A stretch of DNA of 64,000 bases from Paracoccus acridae (GTDB lineage Bacteria; Pseudomonadota; Alphaproteobacteria; Rhodobacterales; Rhodobacteraceae), in contig NZ_BMIV01000009.1 in the NCBI RefSeq assembly GCF_014642735.1, forward strand, positions 1-64,000. Reading direction: 5' to 3'. A program made the translations under genes and the position numbers. The notes under the pieces were generated by a model that worked only from the letters and a program-made list of their open reading frames with translations, did no database searches and was not told the origin of the DNA. Shown piece by piece: positions 23,626-31,871 of this stretch. Every line of letters begins with the position of its first letter. The first letter of the stretch is position 1.

Positions 23626-25705
23626 CGACGGCACCCTGCGCAGGGGTTTGACGAAAGATGGGCTGCGGGTCAGCCCGCAGCCCCTCCATCTTCACGAGGG
23701 CGCCGTCGCGGGCGGATTCGGCGATCGCCAGGGCGACGCGATGGGTCATCAGCGCCTCGCCATAAGGGCAGCGGATACGGTTTTCACGGCCCTGCACCGC
23801 CTCGACGAAGTCGCGGTCCTCGCGCCAGACGGGATCGCCCTGGGCATGGCGCACGGGACGGCCCCGGCCCACGTCCACCATGATGTCGTGATCGCTGATC
23901 TCCAGTGCCATGCCATCGGCAAAGACGTGCAGCCCGACCCGGTGGTTCCACCGCAAAAGGCAGGTGGCCGACAGGTTGGCGATGGCGCCGCTGGCAAAGC
24001 GCAGCGTGGCGGCCGTCGCGGTGGGCACGGTCAGACCCTGGAAGTCGTCGCGGTCGCGGCGCGCGGCCATGCCGAAGACCTCGGTCACGTCGCCGGCCAG
24101 GAAACGGGCGGCGTCGATCACGTGGGTCGCCTGTTCCACGACCTGGCCGCCGCAGCGGTCCTGGTCCCACCACCATTGCGGAGGCGGCGTCTGGTCCAGC
24201 CAGAAGCCCTGGATCAGATGCGCGGGGTTCCGGGCCAGGTGGCCGCGGGCCTCGTCCATCGTGTCCAGATAGCGCCAGTGGTATCCGACGGCGGTGATCA
24301 GGCCCGCCTTCTCGACCTCGGCCGCGATCTGCCGGGCCAGGTCGATGTCCAGCGAGATGGGCTTTTCGACGAAGAACGGCAGGCCCTTGGCGATGCAGGC
24401 GCGTTCCGGCGCGCCATGGGCAAAGGGCGGCACGCAGATGAAGACCGCGTCCAGATCCTCGGCCGCCAGCATGGCCTCGTGGTCAGCATAGGCGACGGCG
24501 CCCGTGTCCCGGGCCGCCTGGGCCGCGCGGTCCTGGTCAGGGTCGCAGACGGCGGCGATATGGACATCCTCCATGGTCCGCAGCACGCCGAAATGGCGAT
24601 GCGCGATGCCGCCCGCGCCGATAAAGCCAAGCCGTGTCTTGTTCATTCCGTCCTCGTTCCTTTGGCGCAATACATGTCGGTAAATCTGCACGGTATCCGC
24701 CGCCATGCGGGCGGCGGTGAAGCATTTCGACCAGCGGGCCCGTCCGTCGCGGGCCACGATGGCGCGGCGGGCGGGGTCGGTCAACGCCCGCGCCATCGCA
24801 TCGGCCAAAGGCCGCGACCGTCGGGGCGGGACCAGCCAGGGGTGATCGGGGCCAAGCGCCTCGGCCGAGCCGGTGACGTCGGTGGCGACGGCGGGCAGGC
24901 CTATGGACATTGCTTCCAGCAGGACCAGGGGCAGGCCCTCGAAGCTTGACGGCAGCACAAGCAGGTCGGATGCGGCCATCAGCGCGGGCACGTCGTCGCT
25001 GCGGCCCAGGAAGCGGACGGCATCCGCAAGGCCCAGCCGCGCGGCCCAGTGGGCCAGACGCGCCGCCCCCGGACCATCGCCCGCCAGGGCAAGCCGCGCA
25101 GGAATGCCCCGCCGGTGCAGGCGCGCAAGCGCCACCAGAAGCGTGCGGTGCCGCTTTTGCGCGGTGAAGCGACCAACGCAGAGCAGGTCCAGCCCGTCGC
25201 CGCCCTTGTGGCGCAGGGGGGGCGCCTGGGTGCCGTTCGGGACCGCGTGCACGGGCAGGTCGGGCGCCATGCCCGCAAGCGCCGCGCGCCAGCCCGTCGC
25301 CGCCGCCCTTGATACGGCGATGACCCCGTCCACGTCCCGGCTGGCCTTGGCGTAATGGGCGATCTGGCCGGCATCGGTCAGCAGCCAGGGCAGGTGTTCG
25401 GTGCGGATCACCGCCCTGCCCGCCCCTGCCGCAGCCGCGACAAGGCCGTGGCCTTCCCACCCGATGCCCGCGTGGACATGCACGATTTCCGCAGGGGACG
25501 CAGCGATGGCCGGGGTGGGATCGTCCAGGTCAAAGACCGTGGCGGGCAGGCCCATGGCCCCTGCGCGGTCCGCAAGGCCACGGCCCGCCGCATGGTCGGG
25601 AAAGGCCAGCCTCGCCATGCCGGGCGGCAGGCTGGCCGCCAGGGTCAGCATGTGTTCGCCCACGCCCGACGGATCGGGGCTGTCGGTCAGCATCAAACAT
25701 CGCAT
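23615..25705 (-). CDS. GT4 glycosyltransferase fused to a Gfo/Idh/MocA oxidoreductase
   Basis: This 696-residue open frame joins two enzymes. Residues about 1-350 are a GT4 glycosyltransferase (LLCVGRFTAQKRHRTLLVAL; EGLPLVLLEAMSIGLP with E-x7-E). From residue 354 a complete Gfo/Idh/MocA dehydrogenase begins: MNKTRLGFIGAGGIAHRHFG with its NAD(P) motif, then FVEKPISLDIDLAR (EKP motif) and VVEQATHVIDAARFLAG. The junction carries AGGAACGAGGACGGA directly before an internal ATG (24646), so the oxidoreductase might also be made separately. Reaction partners are unknown; joint action on a nucleotide sugar or glycan is inferred. Confidence 0.78.
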   Translation of the reverse strand: MRCLMLTDSPDPSGVGEHMLTLAASLPPGMARLAFPDHAAGRGLADRAGAMGLPATVFDLDDPTPAIAASPAEIVHVHAGIGWEGHGLVAAAAGAGRAVIRTEHLPWLLTDAGQIAHYAKASRDVDGVIAVSRAAATGWRAALAGMAPDLPVHAVPNGTQAPPLRHKGGDGLDLLCVGRFTAQKRHRTLLVALARLHRRGIPARLALAGDGPGAARLAHWAARLGLADAVRFLGRSDDVPALMAASDLLVLPSSFEGLPLVLLEAMSIGLPAVATDVTGSAEALGPDHPWLVPPRRSRPLADAMARALTDPARRAIVARDGRARWSKCFTAARMAADTVQIYRHVLRQRNEDGMNKTRLGFIGAGGIAHRHFGVLRTMEDVHIAAVCDPDQDRAAQAARDTGAVAYADHEAMLAAEDLDAVFICVPPFAHGAPERACIAKGLPFFVEKPISLDIDLARQIAAEVEKAGLITAVGYHWRYLDTMDEARGHLARNPAHLIQGFWLDQTPPPQWWWDQDRCGGQVVEQATHVIDAARFLAGDVTEVFGMAARRDRDDFQGLTVPTATAATLRFASGAIANLSATCLLRWNHRVGLHVFADGMALEISDHDIMVDVGRGRPVRHAQGDPVWREDRDFVEAVQGRENRIRCPYGEALMTHRVALAIAESARDGALVKMEGLRADPQPIFRQTPAQGAVDAA

Positions 25706-25711
25706 CCGGTG

Positions 25712-28036
25712 TCAGGCCATCACGTCCGGGACCGCCTGCCGTGCGCCCAGGCGGCGATGGATGGCAAGCGCCTGCCCCACCACCTGGTCCATGTTGTAAT
25801 AGCGATAGCTGCCCAGCCGTCCCGCAAAGATCACGCCGGGTTCGGCGGCGGCCAAGGCGTCATAGCGGCGGAACAGTTCCTGGTTTTCCGGCCTGGGGAT
25901 CGGGTAATAGGGATCGCCCTCGGCCGAGGGATATTCATAGCTGATCGAGGTCCTGGCGTGGCTTTGCCCGGTCAGGTGCTTGTATTCGGTGATGCGGGTA
26001 TGGGGCACATCCTCGGCGGGGAAATTCACCACCCCGACCGGCTGGAACTGCGGCTGGTCCAGCGTCTCGTGCCGGAAGCGCAGGCTGCGATAGGGAAGCG
26101 TGCCGAAGCGATGCCCGAAATAGGCGTCGATGGGGCCGGTATAGACCACCAGCCCGCCCTTGTCGGCGGGTTCGAGGTCGTGGAAATCGGTGCCAAGCGC
26201 CCGTTCGATCCCCGGATGGTCCAGCATCCGTTCGAACATCCGCGTGTATCCCTCGCGCGGCATGGCCTGGTGCTTGTCGGTGAAGTAACGGTCGTCGGTA
26301 TTCGTCCGCGTCGGCACCCGCGCCGTCACCGACTTGTCCAGTTGCGACGGATCCAGCCCCCATTGCTTGCGGGTATAGCCCTGGAAGAACGTCTCATAAA
26401 GCTCGGTCCCGATGGCGTTCACCACCACGTCGCGCGACGTGCGGATGTCGCGGACGGGTTCGGCCTGGCTGGCCAGGAAGGTCTCGGCCTCGGCATCGGA
26501 ACGCAGGTTCAGGCCGTAAAGCGCGTTCAGGGTGGTGCGGTTGATGGGCATCGGCACCGACCTGTCGCCCACCTGTGCCAGCACCCGGTGTTCATAGGGA
26601 CGCCATTCGGTGAACCGGCCCAGCCAGTTGAACACGTCGTCGCTGTTGGTGTGGAAGATATGCGGCCCATAGCGGTGGATCAGGATCCCCGCATCGTCCA
26701 GGCAGTCATAGGCATTGCCCGCGACATGGTCGCGCTTGTCCACCAGCAGCACGCGCTTGCCCGACACCTCGGCGAACTGGCGCGCCAGGACGGACCCGGC
26801 AAAGCCCGCGCCGCAGATCGTCACGTCGTGCTTTTTCGCGCCGCGCAGGATGGCGGGCCTGGGCAACTTCACGACAGGCGCCGGAGCCGGCTTGCCAAGC
26901 GCACGGTCCAGATGTCCGCGCATCTGCCGGAAAGTGTTGTCCCAGCTCAGATCCGCCAGCATCCTGTCCGCCGCGTCCCGCCATTCCGCAGGGGCATCCT
27001 TGCAGGCGACCGCGTCCTCGCAGGCGCGCACGAAGGCCGCCGCATCCGCCGCGATCCGCACCGCCGCCAGTTCGCCGTAATGGCGCACCACGTCGCGCAC
27101 GGGGGTGGACACCACCTGCACGCCACCGGCCAGGTATTCCGGGGTCTTGGTGGGCGATATGAAGCGCGTGGCCTCGTTCATGGCGAAGGGCATCAGGGCC
27201 ACGTCCCAACCCGACAGATATGCCGGCAACTGGTCATAGCCGCGCTGCCCCAGCCAGTGGATGTTGGGGGCGCGGGGCAGATCCTCGGGTCCGATCTTGG
27301 CCAGGGGGCCGATCATCACGATCGACCAGTCGGGATGGGCACCCGCAAGTGCGGCGATCAGGCCCAGGTCCAGCCGTTCGTCGATGACGCCGTAATAGCC
27401 CAGCCGGGGACCGGGCAACGGGGCCTGGTCCTCCGGTTCCGCCAGCCCCGTCCGCGCGCGGGCGAAATGGGCGGTATCGACGGATGACGGAAAGGGATGG
27501 ATGTCGCCGTGCCGGTCGGCCTTTGCCTCGAAGATCGAATGGCCGCCGGTAAAGACCAGGTCGGCGGCCTTCATCAGCGCGGCTTCGTTGGCGGCCAGTT
27601 CCGGCGGGGCGAAGCGGAAGGCCGACAGTTCGTCCATGCAGTCATAGACGACCGCCGCCGCATCGACATGGGCGGCGATGGGCCACATCATCGGCGTATA
27701 GAACCACAGGACCGGGCGATGGATGCCCGCCAGGCCCATCATCTGGTCCAGCAGGTCCGACAGCGCGCGAGCCTGATCCTCGGGGGACCAGCGGGCGGGG
27801 ACGCGGGGGCGGATCGACTGGACCGTCGTGCCCTCGAAGGCGTGGAATTCCAGATAGGGCAGGTGGTGGTCGGTGGGGATCGCCTCCTCCCAGAAGAACA
27901 GGCGGTATTCGCCGGCAAAGCGCGACATCAGGTGCTGCGGCCGTTGCAGCACGAAATCCCAGCGAAGATGGGAAAAGCAGATCAGCGCGGGCCGGACCGC
28001 AAGCGCAAAGGGTGACAGGGGGTTGGCATTGTTCAT
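25712..28036 (-). CDS. glycosyltransferase fused to UDP-galactopyranose mutase
   Basis: This 774-residue chain has a GT4-like glycosyltransferase domain at about residues 15-385 (ICFSHLRWDFVLQRPQHL, LGYYGVIDERLDLGLI, PTKTPEYLAGGVQVV) and a UDP-galactopyranose mutase domain at about 405-770. The mutase has the FAD motif VTICGAGFAGSVLARQFAE, the hallmark HRYGPHIFHTN, WRPYEHRVLAQ and YTRKQWG. UGM converts UDP-galactopyranose to UDP-galactofuranose. The fusion suggests direct hand-over of a UDP-Galf-type donor. The start at 28036 follows AAGGATGGTGCG; a longer upstream frame is rejected. It overlaps the next upstream gene by 4 bp. Confidence 0.85.
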   Translation of the reverse strand: MNNANPLSPFALAVRPALICFSHLRWDFVLQRPQHLMSRFAGEYRLFFWEEAIPTDHHLPYLEFHAFEGTTVQSIRPRVPARWSPEDQARALSDLLDQMMGLAGIHRPVLWFYTPMMWPIAAHVDAAAVVYDCMDELSAFRFAPPELAANEAALMKAADLVFTGGHSIFEAKADRHGDIHPFPSSVDTAHFARARTGLAEPEDQAPLPGPRLGYYGVIDERLDLGLIAALAGAHPDWSIVMIGPLAKIGPEDLPRAPNIHWLGQRGYDQLPAYLSGWDVALMPFAMNEATRFISPTKTPEYLAGGVQVVSTPVRDVVRHYGELAAVRIAADAAAFVRACEDAVACKDAPAEWRDAADRMLADLSWDNTFRQMRGHLDRALGKPAPAPVVKLPRPAILRGAKKHDVTICGAGFAGSVLARQFAEVSGKRVLLVDKRDHVAGNAYDCLDDAGILIHRYGPHIFHTNSDDVFNWLGRFTEWRPYEHRVLAQVGDRSVPMPINRTTLNALYGLNLRSDAEAETFLASQAEPVRDIRTSRDVVVNAIGTELYETFFQGYTRKQWGLDPSQLDKSVTARVPTRTNTDDRYFTDKHQAMPREGYTRMFERMLDHPGIERALGTDFHDLEPADKGGLVVYTGPIDAYFGHRFGTLPYRSLRFRHETLDQPQFQPVGVVNFPAEDVPHTRITEYKHLTGQSHARTSISYEYPSAEGDPYYPIPRPENQELFRRYDALAAAEPGVIFAGRLGSYRYYNMDQVVGQALAIHRRLGARQAVPDVMA

Positions 28037-29196
28037 CGCACCATCCTTGCGTTGCGGATTTCGGTCAGCTTCTCGGTCAGGACCGCCATGGACGGCTGCC
28101 ACCCCCAGCGGGACAGTGCCACCGGGCGCGGGTCGTATCGGTCGTGGTTGCGCAGCAGCGCATCGAGCGCCTCGGCGAAGTCGGCGCCTTCATGGGCGGC
28201 CAGGCCGGTTTCCGGCGTGACGAACTGCAGGCCGCAGGTCAGCCGGGCATTGGCCAGGACTGGCAGGCCCGCAAGCTGGTATTCGGTCAGGATCGCCGGC
28301 GCGCCATCGTCCACGCCGCAGACCACGCCGACGCGCGCGCGGTTGATCTGGTGGTTGACCTCGTCATGGGAAATGCCGGGGGGACCGACGATTTCCAGAT
28401 CCAGCCCCTCGCGCGCGGCACGGTCGCGGAACTCGTCGGCCTGATGGCCATAGCCCACGACCAACAGACCCCGCGTGCCGGGGCGCCGCACCATGGCGTC
28501 GAACAGGATGTCGTGGCGCTTGTAGGGCTGCGCGCAGGCCACATAGACGACGTCGCGGTCCTTGTCCGCGCCGGTCGGAAAGAACGTCTGGCCGGACGCG
28601 AAGGCGGGACCGATGGGCAGCACCAGCGTGCGGGCGCCGGGCACGCGGGCCTCGATCTCGCGCGACTGCCATTCGGCCCCGGTCAGGAACAGGTCGAACC
28701 GCGACGCCAGATCATCGGGGATCCGCAAGGCGGGGGCGTCGATCGAATTGTAGATCTTCAGCGAATCCGCACAGGCATCCAGCAGCGCCGCATCGACGCC
28801 CAATCCCCAGACGCACAGGATGTCGGGCGCGCCGACGGTGCGGATGAAATCGACCGCCTCGGCCGATCCATGGGGGGCGGGTCCGTCGGCGCGGAAGACG
28901 CGGCGTGTCAGCGCCCCATTGCCGGGATCGGGCGTGCCGTCGGGCAAGCCGCGGTCGCGGTCGGATTCGCCGTCGCGTCCCGCAAAGGTCCAGATTTCCG
29001 CGTGATCCACGGCGCCGCTGGCCACCGCGGCAAGGGGCAGGCGTTCCAGATAGCCGCCGGTCACCTTCACGGCGGCCGGGCGGGGGCGCCGCGACGGAGG
29101 CATGGCCGATGTCCAGAAACCGGGGTCGGAGGGGGCGGGGATGCTGGGCGGAACCTGCGAACAGTAATCGGAGATCGCAACGATCCATCCGGGCAT
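28033..29196 (-). CDS. glycosyltransferase, first gene of the sugar operon
   Basis: This 387-residue GT-B-like protein starts MPGWIVAISDYCSQVPPS. The C-terminal half has DVVYVACAQPYKRHDILFDAMV, LLVVGYGHQADEFRDRAAREGLDLEIVGPPG and DGAPAILTEYQLAGLPVLANARL, which correspond to the donor-binding half of GT4 enzymes, though the usual first Glu of E-x7-E is Asp. GGGGGGATCAT provides the ribosome site. A 20-bp palindrome centred at 29257 lies 52 bp upstream. Confidence 0.72.
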   Translation of the reverse strand: MPGWIVAISDYCSQVPPSIPAPSDPGFWTSAMPPSRRPRPAAVKVTGGYLERLPLAAVASGAVDHAEIWTFAGRDGESDRDRGLPDGTPDPGNGALTRRVFRADGPAPHGSAEAVDFIRTVGAPDILCVWGLGVDAALLDACADSLKIYNSIDAPALRIPDDLASRFDLFLTGAEWQSREIEARVPGARTLVLPIGPAFASGQTFFPTGADKDRDVVYVACAQPYKRHDILFDAMVRRPGTRGLLVVGYGHQADEFRDRAAREGLDLEIVGPPGISHDEVNHQINRARVGVVCGVDDGAPAILTEYQLAGLPVLANARLTCGLQFVTPETGLAAHEGADFAEALDALLRNHDRYDPRPVALSRWGWQPSMAVLTEKLTEIRNARMVR

Positions 29197-29247
29197 ATGA
29201 TCCCCCCACCAGATAACGTGGCTTAACGGTCAGGTCGGGGGATGGTT

Positions 29248-29267
29248 GCATTGATCTTTGTCAATGC
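29248..29267. promoter_or_regulatory. 20-bp palindrome with an FNR/CRP-type core
   Basis: GCATTGAT-CTTT-GTCAATGC has 7-bp perfect outer arms (GCATTGA/TCAATGC), and its core TTGAT-N4-GTCAA differs from the FNR/Nnr consensus TTGAT-N4-ATCAA by one base. It lies between the sugar operon and the quinone reductase gene, 52 bp and 85 bp from the two starts. FnrP/Nnr-type control of either unit is a prediction. Confidence 0.5.
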
Positions 29268-29351
29268 CGCCGGTCCGCCGACCATCCACAAGACGGGCAT
29301 CGACGGACCCGTCGTTTCGCGCCACAGTCGCACCGGACAAGAGGGGATATC

Positions 29352-30341
29352 ATGACGACACAAACCCGCGCCATTCGCCTGTCCCGCTTCGGGGGACCGG
29401 ATGTCCTGTCGCTGCAGGATGTCGAACTGCCTTCGCCGGGACCGGGCGAGATTCAGGTCCGACATCTGGCCATCGGGCTGAACTTCATCGACATCTATCA
29501 CCGCAAGGGCATCTATGGCGCACCCTTGTCGCTGCCCAGTGGGCTGGGGGTCGAGGGGGTGGGCCATGTGACCGCCCTGGGCGAGGGCGTCACCGGCTTC
29601 GCGCCCGGCGACCGGATTGCCTATGTCGGCGGGCCACCGGGCGCCTATGCCCTCGCGCGCAACCTGCCTGCCGCACGCGCCTTGGGCGTGCCGGACGAAA
29701 TCGACGACACCACGGTGGCGGCGATGATCTTCAAGGGGCTGACCGCCGAATACCTGATCCACCGCTGCGTGGCGGTCGCGCCGGGCGACCGGGTGCTGTT
29801 CCACGCGGCAGCGGGGGGCGTCGGCTCCATCGCCTGCCGGTGGCTGGCATCCATCGGCGCCGAGGTGATCGGCACCGTCGGATCCGAAGCCAAGGCGGAC
29901 GCCGCCCGCCGCAACGGCTGCGCCCATGTGATCGTGTCGGGCGCCGAGGATATCGCCGCCCGCGTGCGGCAGATCACCGGGGGCGGCGGGGTGCGGGTCG
30001 CCTATGATTCCGTGGGGGCGGACACCTTTGCGGCGTCGCTGGACAGCCTTGCCCCGCGCGGCACGCTTGTCAGCTTCGGCGAAAGTTCAGGTCCCGTGCC
30101 GCCGCTGGCGGTGTCGTTGCTGGGGGCCAAGGGGTCGCTGTTCCTGACGCGCCCGTCGATCGCGCATTACACGGCGGACCCGGATGAATACCGGGCGGCG
30201 GCCCGGCGGCTGTTCGCGGCCATGGCCGACGGCACCCTGGCCCCCCCGCAGGTCACGACCTATCCGCTAGACCAGGCCGCGCAGGCGCAGGACGACATGG
30301 AAAACCGCCGCACGCAAGGCTCGGTCGTGCTGCTGCCCTGA
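29352..30341 (+). CDS. qor: NADPH:quinone oxidoreductase
   Basis: This 329-residue zinc-free medium-chain reductase of the Qor type has RLSRFGGPDVLSLQDVELPSPGPGEIQVRH near the N-terminus, GLNFIDIYHRKGIYGAPL, and the NADPH motif LFHAAAGGVGSIACRWLASIGAEVIGTVGSEAK. The family reduces quinones by one electron, at the expense of NADPH, mostly under oxidative or electrophile stress. It is followed 33 bp later by an SDR gene on the same strand. Confidence 0.88.
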   Translation: MTTQTRAIRLSRFGGPDVLSLQDVELPSPGPGEIQVRHLAIGLNFIDIYHRKGIYGAPLSLPSGLGVEGVGHVTALGEGVTGFAPGDRIAYVGGPPGAYALARNLPAARALGVPDEIDDTTVAAMIFKGLTAEYLIHRCVAVAPGDRVLFHAAAGGVGSIACRWLASIGAEVIGTVGSEAKADAARRNGCAHVIVSGAEDIAARVRQITGGGGVRVAYDSVGADTFAASLDSLAPRGTLVSFGESSGPVPPLAVSLLGAKGSLFLTRPSIAHYTADPDEYRAAARRLFAAMADGTLAPPQVTTYPLDQAAQAQDDMENRRTQGSVVLLP

Positions 30342-30374
30342 GCAAAGGCAGGGGAACCACAGGTGGAGGATACG

Positions 30375-31046
30375 ATGGACAACCTGGCGGTGGTGATCGG
30401 CGCATCGGGGGGCATCGGTGGGGCGCTGATGGATCGGTTGCAGGCGGCGGGCCGGACGGTGGTTGGTCTGTCGCGCCGGGACATGGACCTGACGGACGAA
30501 GACAGCATCGCGCGGGCCGCAGGGCGCGTGGACCGGCTTGGCCCGCCGGGGCTGATCCTGGTGGCGACCGGGGTGCTGCACGGACCGGGGATGCAGCCGG
30601 AAAAGACCATCCGCGCCCTGGACGCCGACGCGATGGCGCGGGCCTTTGCCGTCAACGCCATCGGCCCGGCGCTGATCCTGAAGCATTTCCTGCCCTTGCT
30701 GCCGCGCGACCGGCGGGCGGTCCTTGCCGTCCTGTCGGCCAAGGTGGGCAGCATCGCCGACAACCGGCTGGGAGGCTGGTATTCCTATCGCGCGTCCAAG
30801 GCGGCGCTGAACCAGATCGCGCGCACGGCGGCGGTGGAACTGCGGCGCACGCATCCCAAGGCCATCTGCGTGGCCTTCCATCCCGGCACGGTGGCCACGC
30901 CCCTGTCGGACGGTTTCGCAAAGACCGGCCTGCAGGTGCAGCAACCGCAGGAGGCGGCCTCGGCCCTGCTGGCGACGATCGACCGGCTGGACCCGGCGCA
31001 AAGCGGGGCCTTCCTGGACCGTTTCGGCAGCCCGATCCCGTGGTGA
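30375..31046 (+). CDS. short-chain dehydrogenase/reductase
   Basis: This 223-residue SDR enzyme has the cofactor motif VVIGASGGIGGALMDRLQ, the active-site Ser-Tyr-Lys set in VLSAKVGSIADNRLGGWYSYRASKAALNQ (YxxxK is YRASK), and NAIGPALI in the helix-4 region. The substrate is not predictable. The ATG at 30375 follows GGTGGAGGATACG; the track-style upstream GTG would add four residues. It is likely part of one transcript with qor. Confidence 0.85.
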   Translation: MDNLAVVIGASGGIGGALMDRLQAAGRTVVGLSRRDMDLTDEDSIARAAGRVDRLGPPGLILVATGVLHGPGMQPEKTIRALDADAMARAFAVNAIGPALILKHFLPLLPRDRRAVLAVLSAKVGSIADNRLGGWYSYRASKAALNQIARTAAVELRRTHPKAICVAFHPGTVATPLSDGFAKTGLQVQQPQEAASALLATIDRLDPAQSGAFLDRFGSPIPW

Positions 31047-31208
31047 CGGGGCGCAGCCCTGGACGCCTGGAGAAGGCCGGGATGGACGGCGACACGGGGC
31101 CCGGGTATGGACGACGGCGAAATCCAAGACAGCCAGGGGCGGCTTCGTGTCCTTTGACAAAGTGACCTCCGCAGATCGCCGGGCGCTGCCCGGCAGGCCG
31201 GTGCCCGC

Positions 31209-31784
31209 GTGACTCCGGTGCCGTTTTCCCGGCAGATCGCGGGCCTCGATGCGCCCGGGCTGGCGCGCCGCCTGATCGGGGCGCGTCTTCTGGTGCGCGG
31301 CGTGGGCGGCATCGTCATCGAGACCGAGGCTTACGCCCAGGACGACCCGGCATCCCACAGCTTTCGCGGACCGACCCCCCGGAACGCCGCGATGTTCGGG
31401 CCTGCGGGGCACGCCTATGTCTATCGCAGCTATGGCATTCACCTGTGCCTGAATGTCGTGGGGCGACCGGGCGAGGCCGCGCTGATCCGTGCGATCGCGC
31501 CCGACCAGGGGCTCGAGATCATGCGGACCCGGCGCGGCAGCGACCAGCTTTGCAACGGCCCAGGCCGCCTGACCCAGGCGCTTGGCATCCGCCCCGAGGA
31601 TGACGGCGCGCCCCTGGACGGGCCTGACCTGACGATCACGCTTGCGTCTTCGCCGCCCGATCTGCTGGTGGGGACGCGCATCGGCATCAGCAAGGCCCAG
31701 GACTTGCCCTGGCGCTTCGGCCTTGCGGGCGCGCGTGGCCTCAGCCGCCCGTTTCCAGGGTCGGAAAACTCGTTGCACGAATGA
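31209..31784 (+). CDS. DNA-3-methyladenine glycosylase (AAG/MPG type)
   Basis: This 191-residue enzyme of the Mpg/Aag family removes alkylated bases such as 3-methyladenine and hypoxanthine. Family blocks are ARRLIGARLLVRGVGGIVIETEAYAQDDPASHSFRGPTPRNAAMFG (catalytic Glu in ETEAY) and GHAYVYRSYGIHLCLNVV. It begins with a GTG at 31209. A DNA-repair gene beside a Ku/LigD-containing stress block is consistent, though this gene lies about 11 kb from ligD and has no clear EcfG promoter of its own. Confidence 0.9.
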   Translation: MTPVPFSRQIAGLDAPGLARRLIGARLLVRGVGGIVIETEAYAQDDPASHSFRGPTPRNAAMFGPAGHAYVYRSYGIHLCLNVVGRPGEAALIRAIAPDQGLEIMRTRRGSDQLCNGPGRLTQALGIRPEDDGAPLDGPDLTITLASSPPDLLVGTRIGISKAQDLPWRFGLAGARGLSRPFPGSENSLHE

Positions 31785-31871
31785 CCCCGGTCCCATTTGC
31801 CCGGACCGAAATCCTGCCTTCCATGACATGAAGCGACCGCCGCCCCTTCATCGGGGGCGGCGGCCTGTCGG

